A stretch of DNA of 64,000 nt, from the NCBI GenBank assembly GCA_963666895.2, contig CAXXNS010000001.1:124001-188000 (forward strand), in the 5' to 3' direction. Below the pieces are notes generated by a model that worked only from the letters and a program-made list of their open reading frames with translations, did no database searches and was not told the DNA's origin. The stretch comes from G963666895 sp963666895 (lineage in GTDB: Bacteria > Desulfobacterota > Desulfovibrionia > Desulfovibrionales > Desulfovibrionaceae). The position numbers were made by a program, and so were the translations under genes. Position 1 is the first letter of the stretch, and every line of letters starts with the position of its first letter. This document shows, in pieces, positions 8,854-19,446 of this stretch.

Positions 8854-9067
8854 GGATTCTCCTGTGAAAGGGTCGGCATTCTTACCAGAAAAACCAGCCC
8901 TGGTAAATACGTGCCTCCCGGGCCGAAGCGGCGAAAACCCCCGCCGGGCAAGGCCTGGCCCGGTCAGCCGATTTTGACGAACCGTAACATATTTCCTGTC
9001 CGGGGATGCGTGCCAGGCGCCCGCGCCCACGCTTTACACCGGCGGCCGGAAAGCATACTCGTGGCCC

Positions 9068-10627
9068 ATGGCGAGAACCAGCGGGCTGCTCCTGCACCTG
9101 ACAAGCCTTCCGGGTCCCTACGGCATCGGAGACCTGGGCCCCGAGGCCCTGGACTTCGGCCACTTTCTGGCCCGGGCCGGGCAGGCATGGTGGCAGGTCC
9201 TGCCCCTGACGCCCACCGACGCCTTCACCGGCCACTCCCCCTACTCCAGCCTGTCCGCCTTCGCGGCCAATCCCCTGCTGGTCAGCCCGCAGCGGCTGTT
9301 CGAGGACGGTCTGCTCGGACGGCGCACCCTGGAGGAGCTGGTCCTGCCGAACGCGGAACGGGTGGATTTCGCGGCCGTGGTCCGGGCCAAGACGGCCATG
9401 TTCGAGGCCGCGTTCGCCCAGGCCGAACACGGGCTCCTGGACGACCCGGACTTCGGCCGGTTCCTGCACGACAACGGCACCTGGCTCAACGACTTCGCCC
9501 TGTTCCTGTCCCTGAAGAAACGGTTCGGCCGGGACGCCTGGACCAAGTGGCCCGGGGAGCTCGCACTTCGTCACGACAAGGCCCTGGCCCGCTGGGGCAC
9601 GGACCTGGCCCGCCCCATCCTGTACGAGAAGTTCCGGCAGTACTGCTTCTTCCGCCAGTGGAACCAACTGCGGCGCGAGCTGGCCGACCTGGGCGTGTCC
9701 GTGCTCGGCGACGCGCCCATCTACGTCACCCACGACTCTCCGGACGTCTGGTGCAACAGACAATTGTTCAAACTTGGGGAGGGCGGGCATCCAATTGTAG
9801 TCGCCGGAGTGCCGCCGGACTACTTCTCCAAGACCGGCCAGCGCTGGGGCAACCCGGTGTATGACTGGGAGGCCAACCAGGCCCAGCACTTCGACTGGTG
9901 GACCGCCCGGCTGGCCCACAATTTCGGGCTCTTCGACCAGGTGCGCCTGGACCACTTCCGGGGCTTCGCCGCCCACTGGGAGATTCCGGCCAAGGAAAAG
10001 ACCGCGGTCAACGGGCAATGGGTCAAGGCCCCGGGCCGCGAGCTCCTGGAGACCGTGCGCGACCGCACCGGGCATCTCCCCCTCCTGGCCGAGGACCTGG
10101 GCACCATTACCGAGGACGTCACCGAGTTGCGCCTGGGCCTGGGCCTGCCCGGCATGCGCGTACTCCAGTTCGGGTTCGGGGAAGACCACGGCCGCTCGCC
10201 CCACCTGCCCCAGAACTTCGAGACCCTGTGCGCGGCCTACACCGGCACCCACGACAACAACACCACCCGGGGCTGGTTCGAGAACGACCTGGACACCCCC
10301 GGCAGGAAACGGCTGGCCCGGGTCCTGGGACATGCGCCCACGGCCGAGACCGTGGCCGCGGACCTCATGCGCCTGGCCGCCCTGTCCGTGGCCGACCAGG
10401 CAGTGTATCCGGTGCAGGACCTGCTGGGCCTGGACGGGTCGGCGCGCATGAACGTGCCCTCCAAGCGCAACCACAACTGGGCCTGGCGGCTTCTGCCGGA
10501 CCAACTGGGCGAAGGCCGCGCGGACGAGCTGGCCGAACTGACCGACCTGGCCGGACGCGCCCCCCTGCCCGCCCCTCTGGCCCCTCCCATTCAAGCGGCG
10601 GACCGGGCTGAAACCGAAAAAAAATAG
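9068..10627 (+). CDS. malQ: 4-alpha-glucanotransferase (amylomaltase)
   Basis: A 519-residue GH77 enzyme that transfers alpha-1,4-glucan segments in glycogen or maltodextrin metabolism. The start reads GLLLHLTSLPGPYGIGDLG, a hallmark of the family. QVRLDHFRGF carries the nucleophile Asp, LLAEDLGTIT the acid/base Glu, and GTHDNNTTRGWF the transition-state Asp. It is near normal length for the short bacterial type. It diverges from the acyltransferase gene across 214 bases and precedes groES by 170 bases. No other glycogen gene is adjacent; pgm lies 7 kb away. Confidence 0.96.
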   Translation: MARTSGLLLHLTSLPGPYGIGDLGPEALDFGHFLARAGQAWWQVLPLTPTDAFTGHSPYSSLSAFAANPLLVSPQRLFEDGLLGRRTLEELVLPNAERVDFAAVVRAKTAMFEAAFAQAEHGLLDDPDFGRFLHDNGTWLNDFALFLSLKKRFGRDAWTKWPGELALRHDKALARWGTDLARPILYEKFRQYCFFRQWNQLRRELADLGVSVLGDAPIYVTHDSPDVWCNRQLFKLGEGGHPIVVAGVPPDYFSKTGQRWGNPVYDWEANQAQHFDWWTARLAHNFGLFDQVRLDHFRGFAAHWEIPAKEKTAVNGQWVKAPGRELLETVRDRTGHLPLLAEDLGTITEDVTELRLGLGLPGMRVLQFGFGEDHGRSPHLPQNFETLCAAYTGTHDNNTTRGWFENDLDTPGRKRLARVLGHAPTAETVAADLMRLAALSVADQAVYPVQDLLGLDGSARMNVPSKRNHNWAWRLLPDQLGEGRADELAELTDLAGRAPLPAPLAPPIQAADRAETEKK

Positions 10628-10638
10628 GCCCTCCTGCC

Positions 10639-10666
10639 TTGACACCGCTGCCTGGGTGCTTATCAA
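10639..10666 (+). promoter_or_regulatory. Candidate sigma-70-type promoter of groESL
   Basis: TTGACA at 10639-10644 and TATCAA at 10661-10666 are separated by 16 bases, about 130 bases before groES. No CIRCE element (TTAGCACTC inverted repeat) is present. An outer inverted pair GGGTGCTT/AAGCACCC (10654-10661 and 10730-10737) surrounds the leader, and its meaning is unclear. Confidence 0.5.
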
Positions 10667-10797
10667 TCACCGCGGGCGCACGTCCCGGATGTTCCCGCGG
10701 GTCGAGGCTTGCCCAAGCCCGGTCCACGAAAGCACCCGAGACTGCGCCATCTACGCGCAACCTACGATAAAAACACCAGAATGGAGGTTGATTGTCC

Positions 10798-11088
10798 ATG
10801 AAGCTCAAGCCCCTCAACGACCGAGTGCTCGTCAAACGCCTGGAGGAAGAGCAGAAGACCGCCGGCGGCATCATCATTCCCGACACGGCCAAGGAAAAGC
10901 CCCAGAAGGGCAAGGTCGTGGCCGCGGGTCCCGGCAAGAAGGACGACGACGGCAAGGTCATCAAGATGACCGTCAAGAAGGGCGACATCGTCCTGTTCGC
11001 CAAATACGCCGGCACCGAGATCAAGCTCGACGGCGAGGAGCACCTGGTGATGCGCGAGGAAGACATCCTGGCCATCGTCGAGGACTAG
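10798..11088 (+). CDS. groES: Co-chaperonin GroES
   Basis: A 96-residue protein, full length for GroES, which caps the GroEL chamber as a heptamer. It begins MKLKPLNDRVLVKRLEEEQK, has the mobile loop TAGGIIIPDTAKEKPQKG and ends EEDILAIVED. A TTG six bases upstream could also start translation. ATG at 10798 is preferred because it gives the family's usual N-terminus and sits 10 bases after GGAGG. groEL follows after 31 bases. Confidence 0.98.
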   Translation: MKLKPLNDRVLVKRLEEEQKTAGGIIIPDTAKEKPQKGKVVAAGPGKKDDDGKVIKMTVKKGDIVLFAKYAGTEIKLDGEEHLVMREEDILAIVED

Positions 11089-11119
11089 TCGAAGCCAAAC
11101 AAAAAGGGAGTAGCAAGCA

Positions 11120-12766
<1,647 letters not shown>

Positions 12767-12792
12767 CCGACCTTCCCGCTTCAAGCGAAATC

Positions 12793-12830
12793 AAAAGCCC
12801 CCGGATTCGTCCGGGGGCTTTTTTATTTTC
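12793..12830 (+). terminator. Rho-independent terminator of groESL
   Basis: AAAAGCCCCCGGA (12793-12805) pairs perfectly with TCCGGGGGCTTTT (12810-12822) around a TTCG loop and runs into TTTTTTATTTTC. Confidence 0.93.
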
Positions 12831-12894
12831 ATGAATTGACTTTAACGAGCATTTTTTCTTAAAAATTATAAAACCATATTCCCCGGAGCTAACT

Positions 12895-13638
12895 ATGTAT
12901 GCTGTTTTAGGTTTCGATTTTGATGGATGGTTAAAAAAGGAAATGTACGAAACCACATATGATCAATTTACAATCAAAATCCTTCGTAAAAAACTAAACA
13001 AAAACAACGCTCCAATTTCAAATCAAATTATTATCAAAACTACGGACATCCTTGAATATGAAGCCCATAGATCAGCTAAAATGTTTTTAAGTGAGATAGC
13101 GTGGTATTTTGACACACCAATTCATGGAATAATTCACACGGGAGGGACAGACCAAATAAAAGGATGTACAATTTATGCAGGCCATAAAGGGTCGGCATTA
13201 AAAAGCGTGAACATCGATCTCTACAAACAACAAAATTTAACGAATGATCAAATATACGCCCTTGGCTTATACAAAGAAGGAATCAGCAATAACAGCATAT
13301 TTTTTTCATATCTATGTTTATTTAACATACTAGAATTTTTTCTTACCCCAAAAAAACGTGAATCGTTCTTAACATCATATATTGAAGATATATGGCGTGT
13401 CCAAAAAAACTTAATGATTGAAGGCGAAAGATTAAACGGAGCTTCACAAATTCAAGAATATTTATATAAAACAGGAAGGTGTTCAGTTGCTCACACTTCA
13501 AGCGAACCACGGATGGATATACATGGTTTTGATAGTTACAGAAAAATTAGTTTCTGTAAATCAATAATCAAAGATGCGGTAAGACATTACTTAAAGCACC
13601 ACGCAGGCATCCCATCTCTGTCTAATATAACTTATTAA
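12895..13638 (+). CDS. AT-rich orphan protein with HEPN-like C-terminal motif
   Basis: A 247-residue protein whose base composition (about one third G+C by eye) and AAA/TTT-rich codon use differ sharply from every neighbour, so recent acquisition is likely. A GGAG site precedes the ATG. No family is recognised with confidence. The N-terminal two thirds are mixed alpha/beta. The C-terminal part (about 150-240) is helical and contains GRCSVAH, an Arg-x4-His arrangement like that of HEPN RNase domains, followed by acidic residues and a long helix. HEPN proteins include toxins and abortive-infection factors. The motif is short, so this is only a suggestion. The gene is wedged between the groEL terminator and murI, with only four bases between its stop and the murI stop. 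No partner gene is adjacent. Confidence 0.7.
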   Translation: MYAVLGFDFDGWLKKEMYETTYDQFTIKILRKKLNKNNAPISNQIIIKTTDILEYEAHRSAKMFLSEIAWYFDTPIHGIIHTGGTDQIKGCTIYAGHKGSALKSVNIDLYKQQNLTNDQIYALGLYKEGISNNSIFFSYLCLFNILEFFLTPKKRESFLTSYIEDIWRVQKNLMIEGERLNGASQIQEYLYKTGRCSVAHTSSEPRMDIHGFDSYRKISFCKSIIKDAVRHYLKHHAGIPSLSNITY

Positions 13639-13642
13639 TATT

Positions 13643-14557
13643 TTAGAGGTCCACCAATTTCACGTCCCCCGGGCTTAACTCTCGGCCTAAGAATATGGAA
13701 CCCACCCGGGCGAAGCGCTCGGGGCCGTCCGTGGCGAAGAAGCGGACGCGGGGGTTGTTCGAGTCGGATTCGGCGTGGGCGGGCTGTTCCGGGCCTGATT
13801 GTTCGGAGGCCAGCAGGCCGTGGCGCTTGAGCGTCTCCCGCACGGCCCGGGCCGTGGTCCTGGCCGAGTCGATGACCGCGATGTCAGGGCCGACCACGTT
13901 CTGGATGGCCCCTGCCAGGACCGGAAAATGGGTGCAGCCCAGGACCAGGGAGTCGGGCGGCTCGTTACCGAACCGGGCCATCAGGGGCTCCAGGGACTTG
14001 CGCACAATGGCCTCCACCAACTCGCCCTCGGTCCAGCCCTCCTCGGCCAGAGCCACAAAAAGCGAACAGGCCTGGGCCTCCACGCGCATCCTGGGGCAGA
14101 TCTCCAGCACGGCCGTCTGGTACGCCCCGCCCTGCACCGTGGCCTCGGTGGCGATGACCCCCATGCGGCCGCTGGTGTTCAGGTCGCAGGCGGCCTGGGC
14201 CCCGGGCCGGACCACGCCGATCACGGGCAGCTCCGGATAGGCCTCCCGGAGCGCGGGCAGGGCCACGCTGGACGCCGTGTTGCAGGCCACCACCAGCAGC
14301 TTGACCCCGCCATGACCTGAGGGGCCCCCGTTCTCCACCAGGTGGCGGGAGCTCTGCAATGCGTAGCGGACAACGGACTCCCGGCTCTTGGTGCCGTAGG
14401 GCAGCCGGGCCGTGTCGCCCAGGTAGCGGAACCGCTCAAAGGGCAGCAGGGCCAGCAGCTCCTTGAGCACGGTCAGCCCGCCCACGCCGGAGTCGAACAC
14501 CCCAATGGGCAAACTGGCGGGCAGACTTGCGGGAAGATTGGAATCGGATGGCGTCAT
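13643..14557 (-). CDS. murI: Glutamate racemase
   Basis: A 304-residue enzyme making D-glutamate for peptidoglycan. PIGVFDSGVGGLTV opens the catalytic core. The two catalytic cysteines are in VVACNTAS (Cys92) and LVLGCTHFP (Cys208). The start at 14557 is the ATG nearest the core; a longer N-terminal extension is possible but is not family-like. The C-terminal tail (about 35 residues with FFATDGPERFARVGSIFLG) is typical of some proteobacterial MurI. It lies 13 bases downstream of the TPR gene and is likely cotranscribed. Confidence 0.95.
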   Translation of the reverse strand: MTPSDSNLPASLPASLPIGVFDSGVGGLTVLKELLALLPFERFRYLGDTARLPYGTKSRESVVRYALQSSRHLVENGGPSGHGGVKLLVVACNTASSVALPALREAYPELPVIGVVRPGAQAACDLNTSGRMGVIATEATVQGGAYQTAVLEICPRMRVEAQACSLFVALAEEGWTEGELVEAIVRKSLEPLMARFGNEPPDSLVLGCTHFPVLAGAIQNVVGPDIAVIDSARTTARAVRETLKRHGLLASEQSGPEQPAHAESDSNNPRVRFFATDGPERFARVGSIFLGRELSPGDVKLVDL

Positions 14558-14570
14558 GACCTGGAACGGT

Positions 14571-15497
14571 CTAGAAATCGAGCTTGATGGGCGCGCCCTT
14601 GGGCTTGCCCTCCCCGCCGGAACCGGAAGGAGCGCTTGAGGGCGCGCCACCGCCCCCACCACTGGACGAGGACTTGGGCGAAACGCCCGCCGAGGGACGG
14701 TAGACCTTGGGCTTGGCCTGGTCGTAGACCTTCCTGGCCGGGGCGGACAGGGGGTTCTTCTCCAGGACCTGCTCGGCCATCTCGAATGCCTGGTTCCAGT
14801 TGCGCTGGGCCAGGGACAGCCTGGCCAGCCGGACCAGCAGGGTCTCGTGCTTGCCCAGGTACTTGATGGCCGACTTGATGGCCAGCTCGGTCTTGACCGG
14901 GTCGCCCAGCCCTTCCAGGCAGGTGATGAGGGAGGAGTGGGCGCGCTGGTCGCGGGGGTTCTGCTCCAGGGCCCGGTTCAGGTACTCCACGGCCTCCTGC
15001 ACCAGGCCGCCCATCATCATGCGTGCGCCGATGTCCGAGTACAGGCCCGGGATGTCCTTGAACCGCTCGGCCGCCTTGCGGAACAGCTTGCGGGCCTCCA
15101 TCTCGTCCTTTTCCTTGATCTGGTCCTGGGCGGCGATGAGCAGGTCGTCCAGCTCGGCCATGCTGGACCGCTGCCGCTGCACCCGGGCCTTTTCCATGGC
15201 CTGGCCCAGCTTCTCGTGCAGCTTCTTCACGGTCTTGAAGAGCTGGACCTCCTTGCCCCGGACGTGCTTGAGCCCGCCGGGCAGGACCCGCTTCATGGTG
15301 TGGTGCGAGCAGACCTCGCGCAGGGCCTCCTCCATCAAGGCGTCGATCTCGAAGCGCTCGATGCCGAAGACCTTGCTCTTGGCCAGCATGGCCAGGGCGT
15401 TGCGCAACGCGGCCAGGGAACGCAGCAGATCGTCCCGCTGGGCGAACGCCTTGGCCCGGGCGATGTCTTCGCGAATATCCTTGGCGGCAATGGTCAT
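14571..15497 (-). CDS. TPR-repeat protein of unknown function
   Basis: A 308-residue, mostly helical protein. Residues about 130-245 form several tetratricopeptide-like units, for example ARKLFRKAAERFKDIPGLYSDIG, VQEAVEYLNRALEQNPRDQRAHS and NWNQAFEMAEQVLEKNPLSAPARK (shown in part). The N-terminal third is a separate helical region with no clear motif. The C-terminus is a Ser/Gly/Pro-rich linker ending in a short conserved-looking tail, GAPIKLDF. TPRs usually mediate protein contacts. No signal peptide or membrane segment is seen, so it is probably cytoplasmic. It is the first gene of a pair with murI; a functional link is not implied. Confidence 0.75.
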   Translation of the reverse strand: MTIAAKDIREDIARAKAFAQRDDLLRSLAALRNALAMLAKSKVFGIERFEIDALMEEALREVCSHHTMKRVLPGGLKHVRGKEVQLFKTVKKLHEKLGQAMEKARVQRQRSSMAELDDLLIAAQDQIKEKDEMEARKLFRKAAERFKDIPGLYSDIGARMMMGGLVQEAVEYLNRALEQNPRDQRAHSSLITCLEGLGDPVKTELAIKSAIKYLGKHETLLVRLARLSLAQRNWNQAFEMAEQVLEKNPLSAPARKVYDQAKPKVYRPSAGVSPKSSSSGGGGGAPSSAPSGSGGEGKPKGAPIKLDF

Positions 15498-15574
15498 GAC
15501 GGCTCCGGCATGGGAAAATCCTTGATCTTCATTAATACACCCATGCCATATTTACAAGCGAGATCAATACCATG

Positions 15575-16345
15575 CTAAAACGACAGCCCGGCCCGCTCCA
15601 AAGCCCGGAGCATGTGGCCGTAGTGCGAGCCCTTCCAGTACACCCGGCCGCAGTCCGGGCAGCGCGAAAATCGGTGGTAGTAACGCTTGGTCTTGGGCTC
15701 CAGCTGGTCCAGGACCTCTGCCTTGTCCACCTCGTCCAGTTCGCCGTTGCAGTGGATGCAGCGGGTGAACGGGGCCATGCGCGGGCCCAGGCCGTACACC
15801 CGGACCACCTCCTCCAGCTGTTCCCAGGGGTCCTGGGCGCGGATCAGGCGGCCGTGGACAACGGCCGAGCGCTTGAGCAGGGCCCGATCGCGGCTCAGGA
15901 GCACGCGGCCCTGGGATGCGGCCAGCCCGGCCAGTTGGGCGTCGTCCGGGGTGCGCTCAAAGGCCGTGTCGAACCCGGCCATGCGCAGCAGTCCGGCCAG
16001 ACGGCCCACGTTCTCGTCCACGCTGAAGCGCAGGCGGGCCAGGGGCTCGGGCCGCAGCAGGCTGGGCCGGGTGGGATCGACCGGTCGATCCGGGACCACG
16101 CCCCGTACCTCCACGGCCGCGCCCGGGGGCAGCAGCCAGTCGAAGCCGCGCTCCCGCCCGTCCGCCACCAGGGAGTGGACCTCGGTGTGCGGCACGCCCA
16201 GGCTCTCGACCACGTCCTTGATTGACGCCCGCCGGTCCACCCGGTAGTTTAGCCGACCATCGAGCACAGGCCGTGTCAGCAGCCCGGACAGTTCCGGGCC
16301 GAACACGAACAGCGCGTGGCCGTCACGCAAAGGATTGTCGTGCAT
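15575..16345 (-). CDS. Mut7-C RNase-like protein with ubiquitin-fold N-terminus
   Basis: A 256-residue protein. Residues about 15-85 look like a ThiS/ubiquitin-type beta-grasp (RPVLDGRLNYRVDRRAS, VVESLGVPHTEV, LPPGAAVEVRGVVPDRP). From about 100 on comes the Mut7-C (PIN-like) nuclease domain: RFSVDENVGRLAGLLRMAGFDT and GRVLLSRDRALLKR, with the acidic residues expected of PIN folds. A zinc ribbon formed by CIHC and CPDC closes the protein. The family is named for its similarity to the C-terminus of Mut-7 exonuclease; its bacterial function is poorly defined. The start codon abuts, back to back, that of the divergent M48 protease gene. Confidence 0.85.
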   Translation of the reverse strand: MHDNPLRDGHALFVFGPELSGLLTRPVLDGRLNYRVDRRASIKDVVESLGVPHTEVHSLVADGRERGFDWLLPPGAAVEVRGVVPDRPVDPTRPSLLRPEPLARLRFSVDENVGRLAGLLRMAGFDTAFERTPDDAQLAGLAASQGRVLLSRDRALLKRSAVVHGRLIRAQDPWEQLEEVVRVYGLGPRMAPFTRCIHCNGELDEVDKAEVLDQLEPKTKRYYHRFSRCPDCGRVYWKGSHYGHMLRALERAGLSF

Positions 16346-17644
16346 CCCCTGACTCTCTTGGTCCTTGCCCCCATCCTGTCCTGGCTGGCCCACTCCGCGG
16401 CCCTGGCCCTGAACCTGACGCGGCTTGATGGAGCCGTGCCCGAGGTGCTGGCCGGGACCGTGTCCAAGGAGGACGCGGCCCGCCACGCGGACTACGGCCG
16501 GACCATGACCCGCTTCGAACTGGCCGAGCGCGCCTTCATGCTGGGCCTGCTCCTGGCCTTTCTCCTGCTCGGCGGCTTCGGGGCCGTGGACCGGGCGGCC
16601 ACGTCTTTGGCCCTTTGGCTGGGCCTGGGGCAGCTGGCGGCCGGGCTCCTCTTCCTGGCCGGAATCGGCCTGCTGGCCGACCTGGCCTCGCTTCCCTGGG
16701 ACGTCTATCACATCTTCGCCATTGAAACCACATACGGATTCAACACCACCACGCCCGGAACCTTCGTGGCCGACAAGCTCAAGGGCTGGCTCATCGGCGG
16801 GCTGATCGGCGGCCCCCTGGCGGCCGGAATCCTGGCCCTGTTCCAGGCGTACGGCCCCGGGGCCTGGCTCTGGTGCTGGGGTGCGGCCGCGGCCTGGCTG
16901 GTGCTGGTCACCTGGATCGGACCGCGCCTGCTCCTGCCCCTGTTCCACAAGTTCGAGCCCCTGCCGGACAACGATCTGCGCGCGGCCATCGAAACCTACG
17001 CCCAGGGCCAGGACATCCGGCTGGGCGGCATCCAGGTCATGGACGGCTCCCGCCGGTCCACCAAGGCCAACGCCTTTTTCACGGGCATGGGCCGGACCAA
17101 GCGCATCGCCCTGTTCGACACCCTGCTGGACAAGCTGGATCAGGCCCAGGTGGTGGCCGTGCTGGCCCACGAGGCCGGGCATTTGAAGCTCAAACACGTG
17201 CCCCTGCGCCTGGCGGCCGCCCTGGCCAAGACCGGCCTGATCTTCTGGCTGCTGTCCCTGGTCCTGGCCCGGCCCGAGTTCAGCCGCGCCCTGGGGGCCG
17301 AGCCCTCGGTGCACGCCGCCCTGGCCGCCTTCGGCCTGCTCCTGGGACCGGCCAACCTGGTCCTGTCCCTGCTGGAGAACGCGCTGTCGCGCTCCCAGGA
17401 AGCCGCGGCCGACAGCTACGCCGCCGACACCGCGTCCGGCCCGGACGCCCTGGCCAAGGCGTTGCAGGCCCTGTCCACGGCCAACCTGTCCCTGCTGGAC
17501 CCCCACCCCTGGTACGTGCGCCTGAACATGAGCCACCCGCCCCTGGCCGAGCGGCTGACCCTGCTCAAAGCCATGACCCCAGGCGGGTCTTCCGGCCCCC
17601 TTGCTCCCGAACAGGGTTTGGGCCATACTGTGCCCCGCGACTGA
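16340..17644 (+). CDS. M48 family (Ste24/CAAX-type) membrane metalloprotease
   Basis: A 434-residue membrane protease with several hydrophobic segments: about 3-20, 64-80, 95-115, 150-170, 180-200 and two after the active site. The zinc site is HEAGH at 277-281 with a third ligand in QEAAADSYAAD (Glu354). The layout matches the Ste24-type M48 family, which cleaves membrane-associated or misfolded substrates; bacteria lack the prenylated CAAX substrates, so the true substrate is unknown. GTG at 16340 is chosen because AAGGA lies 7 bases upstream. An earlier in-frame GTG at 16316 has no ribosome-binding site. Confidence 0.88.
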   Translation: MHPLTLLVLAPILSWLAHSAALALNLTRLDGAVPEVLAGTVSKEDAARHADYGRTMTRFELAERAFMLGLLLAFLLLGGFGAVDRAATSLALWLGLGQLAAGLLFLAGIGLLADLASLPWDVYHIFAIETTYGFNTTTPGTFVADKLKGWLIGGLIGGPLAAGILALFQAYGPGAWLWCWGAAAAWLVLVTWIGPRLLLPLFHKFEPLPDNDLRAAIETYAQGQDIRLGGIQVMDGSRRSTKANAFFTGMGRTKRIALFDTLLDKLDQAQVVAVLAHEAGHLKLKHVPLRLAAALAKTGLIFWLLSLVLARPEFSRALGAEPSVHAALAAFGLLLGPANLVLSLLENALSRSQEAAADSYAADTASGPDALAKALQALSTANLSLLDPHPWYVRLNMSHPPLAERLTLLKAMTPGGSSGPLAPEQGLGHTVPRD

Positions 17645-17678
17645 CAGGACGACCAGGGCCAAGGCCCAGGAAAACGAC

Positions 17679-17753
17679 ATGAACGAACAAACCCCTCTCC
17701 ACCAAGCCGCCCAACACGGGCAGGTCCGGACCGCTTCGCGGGCCCGGGTCTGA
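17679..17753 (+). CDS. Possible 24-residue mini-ORF with ankyrin-like start
   Basis: A short frame with AGGA six bases before its ATG, in the gap between the protease gene and pgm. It reads MNEQTPLHQAAQHGQV and stops eight residues later. TPLHxAAxxG is the signature of an ankyrin repeat, so this may be the stub of a decayed ankyrin gene, a short leader ORF, or chance. No further repeat is visible in the other frames before pgm. Confidence 0.2.
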   Translation: MNEQTPLHQAAQHGQVRTASRARV

Positions 17754-17783
17754 CCTTCGAACCAACCCCATAGAGGCATGACC

Positions 17784-19430
17784 ATGACCGTTCGCGCCAC
17801 GCCGGGCCAGCGTGCCCCGGCCCAGCTTCTGCCCGACATCGAAGCCCTGCTGGAGGCCTTCGAGGCCATCCGCCCCGATCCCGAGGATCCGGGCCAGCAG
17901 GTCAGCTTCGGCACCTCGGGCCATCGAGGCACCTCCCTGGACGGCTCGTTCAACCTGGACCACATCCTGGCCATTTCCCAGGCCATCGCCGAGCACCGCG
18001 CCCAGGCCGGAATCACCGGCCCCCTGTTCATGGGCCGCGACACCCACGCTCTGTCCGAACCCGCCCTGCGCGCCGCCCTGGAGGTCTTCGCCGCGGCCGG
18101 AGTGACCGTGGTCATCCAGGACGGCCTGGGCTACACCCCCACGCCGGTCATCTCCCGGGCCATCCTGGCCCACAACCGCGACAACGACCGCCGGGCCGAC
18201 GGCGTGGTCATCACCCCGTCCCACAACCCGCCCGAGGACGGCGGCTTCAAGTACAACCCGCCCTCCGGCGGCCCGGCCAACGCCGAGGTCACCAAGGCCA
18301 TCCAGGACCGAGCCAACGAGCTGCTCCATGACGTGGAAAAGATCAAGCGCACGCCGTTCGACAAGGCGCTGAAGCTGGACAACGTGCTCTTACAGGATTT
18401 CGTACGGCCCTACGTGCTCGACCTGGCCAACGTGCTCGACCTGGAGGTCGTGCGCGCCTCGGGCCTGCGGCTCGGGGCCGATCCCCTGGGCGGTTCCGGG
18501 GTGGAGTACTGGGCCCCCATCGCCGAGGCCTACGGGCTGGACATCACCGTGGTCAATCCCAAGGTGGACCCCAGCTTCGCCTTCATGCCCGTGGACAAGG
18601 ACGGCAAGATCCGCATGGACTGCTCGTCCCAGTACGCCATGGCCGGTCTCATCCATTTGCGCGACAAGTTCGACATCGCCTTTGGCAACGACCCGGACTT
18701 CGACCGCCATGGCATCGTCACCCGGGAATCCGGGCTCCTGAACCCCAACCACTACCTGGCCGCGGCCGTGGACTACCTGTTCTCCTCGCGCACGGGCTGG
18801 TCCAAGGACGCGGCCGTGGGCAAGACAGTGGTCACCTCGGCCATGCTGGACCGCGTTGCCCGCAAGCTCGGCCGCAGGGTCTACGAGACCCCGGTGGGCT
18901 TCAAGTGGTTCGTGGACGGACTGCTGTCGGGCGAACTGGCCTTTGGCGGCGAGGAGAGCGCCGGAGCCAGCTTCGTGCGCAAGGACGGCACGGTCTGGAG
19001 CACGGACAAGGACGGCTTCATCATGGACCTGCTGGCCGCCGAGATGCTGGCCGTCACGGGCAAGGACCCGGCCGAGCACTACCGCGAGCTGACCGAGGCC
19101 CTGGGCGAGAGCGTGTACGAGCGCAGCGACAGCCCGGCCACCCCGGCCCAGAAGGCGGCCTTCAAGACCCTGACCCCGGAAATGGTCACGGCCAAGCAAT
19201 TGGCTGGGGAGCCCATCCGGGCCATCCTGACCCGGGCTCCGGGCAACAACGCCTCCATCGGCGGGCTCAAGGTGACCACGGACAACGGCTGGTTCGCCTC
19301 CCGGCCCTCGGGCACGGAGGACGTGTACAAGATCTACGCCGAGAGCTTCCTGGGCCGCGAGCACCTCAACCGGATCATGGACGAGGCCCGCGCGCTCGTG
19401 ACGGCCGCGTTCAAGGCCGCCGGAGCTTGA
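17784..19430 (+). CDS. pgm: Phosphoglucomutase (alpha-D-glucose phosphate-specific)
   Basis: A protein of about 548 residues interconverting glucose-1-phosphate and glucose-6-phosphate. VSFGTSGHRGTSLDGSFN opens domain 1, TPSHNPPEDGGFKYN carries the phosphoserine, DPDFDRHG binds the metal ion, GGEESAGASF is the sugar-binding loop, and SRPSGTEDVYKIYAESF is the phosphate-binding site. Two ATGs lie six bases apart; 17784 is favoured because GAGG (17773-17776) is 7 bases ahead of it and only one base ahead of 17778. It converges with a chemoreceptor gene across 16 bases. Confidence 0.96.
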   Translation: MTVRATPGQRAPAQLLPDIEALLEAFEAIRPDPEDPGQQVSFGTSGHRGTSLDGSFNLDHILAISQAIAEHRAQAGITGPLFMGRDTHALSEPALRAALEVFAAAGVTVVIQDGLGYTPTPVISRAILAHNRDNDRRADGVVITPSHNPPEDGGFKYNPPSGGPANAEVTKAIQDRANELLHDVEKIKRTPFDKALKLDNVLLQDFVRPYVLDLANVLDLEVVRASGLRLGADPLGGSGVEYWAPIAEAYGLDITVVNPKVDPSFAFMPVDKDGKIRMDCSSQYAMAGLIHLRDKFDIAFGNDPDFDRHGIVTRESGLLNPNHYLAAAVDYLFSSRTGWSKDAAVGKTVVTSAMLDRVARKLGRRVYETPVGFKWFVDGLLSGELAFGGEESAGASFVRKDGTVWSTDKDGFIMDLLAAEMLAVTGKDPAEHYRELTEALGESVYERSDSPATPAQKAAFKTLTPEMVTAKQLAGEPIRAILTRAPGNNASIGGLKVTTDNGWFASRPSGTEDVYKIYAESFLGREHLNRIMDEARALVTAAFKAAGA

Positions 19431-19446
19431 CAGGCCGTTAAAAAAA

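Noticed and set aside
10628..10797. CIRCE/HrcA operator upstream of groES
   Set aside because: No TTAGCACTC-type inverted repeat is present; only an unrelated, widely spaced GGGTGCTT/AAGCACCC pair.
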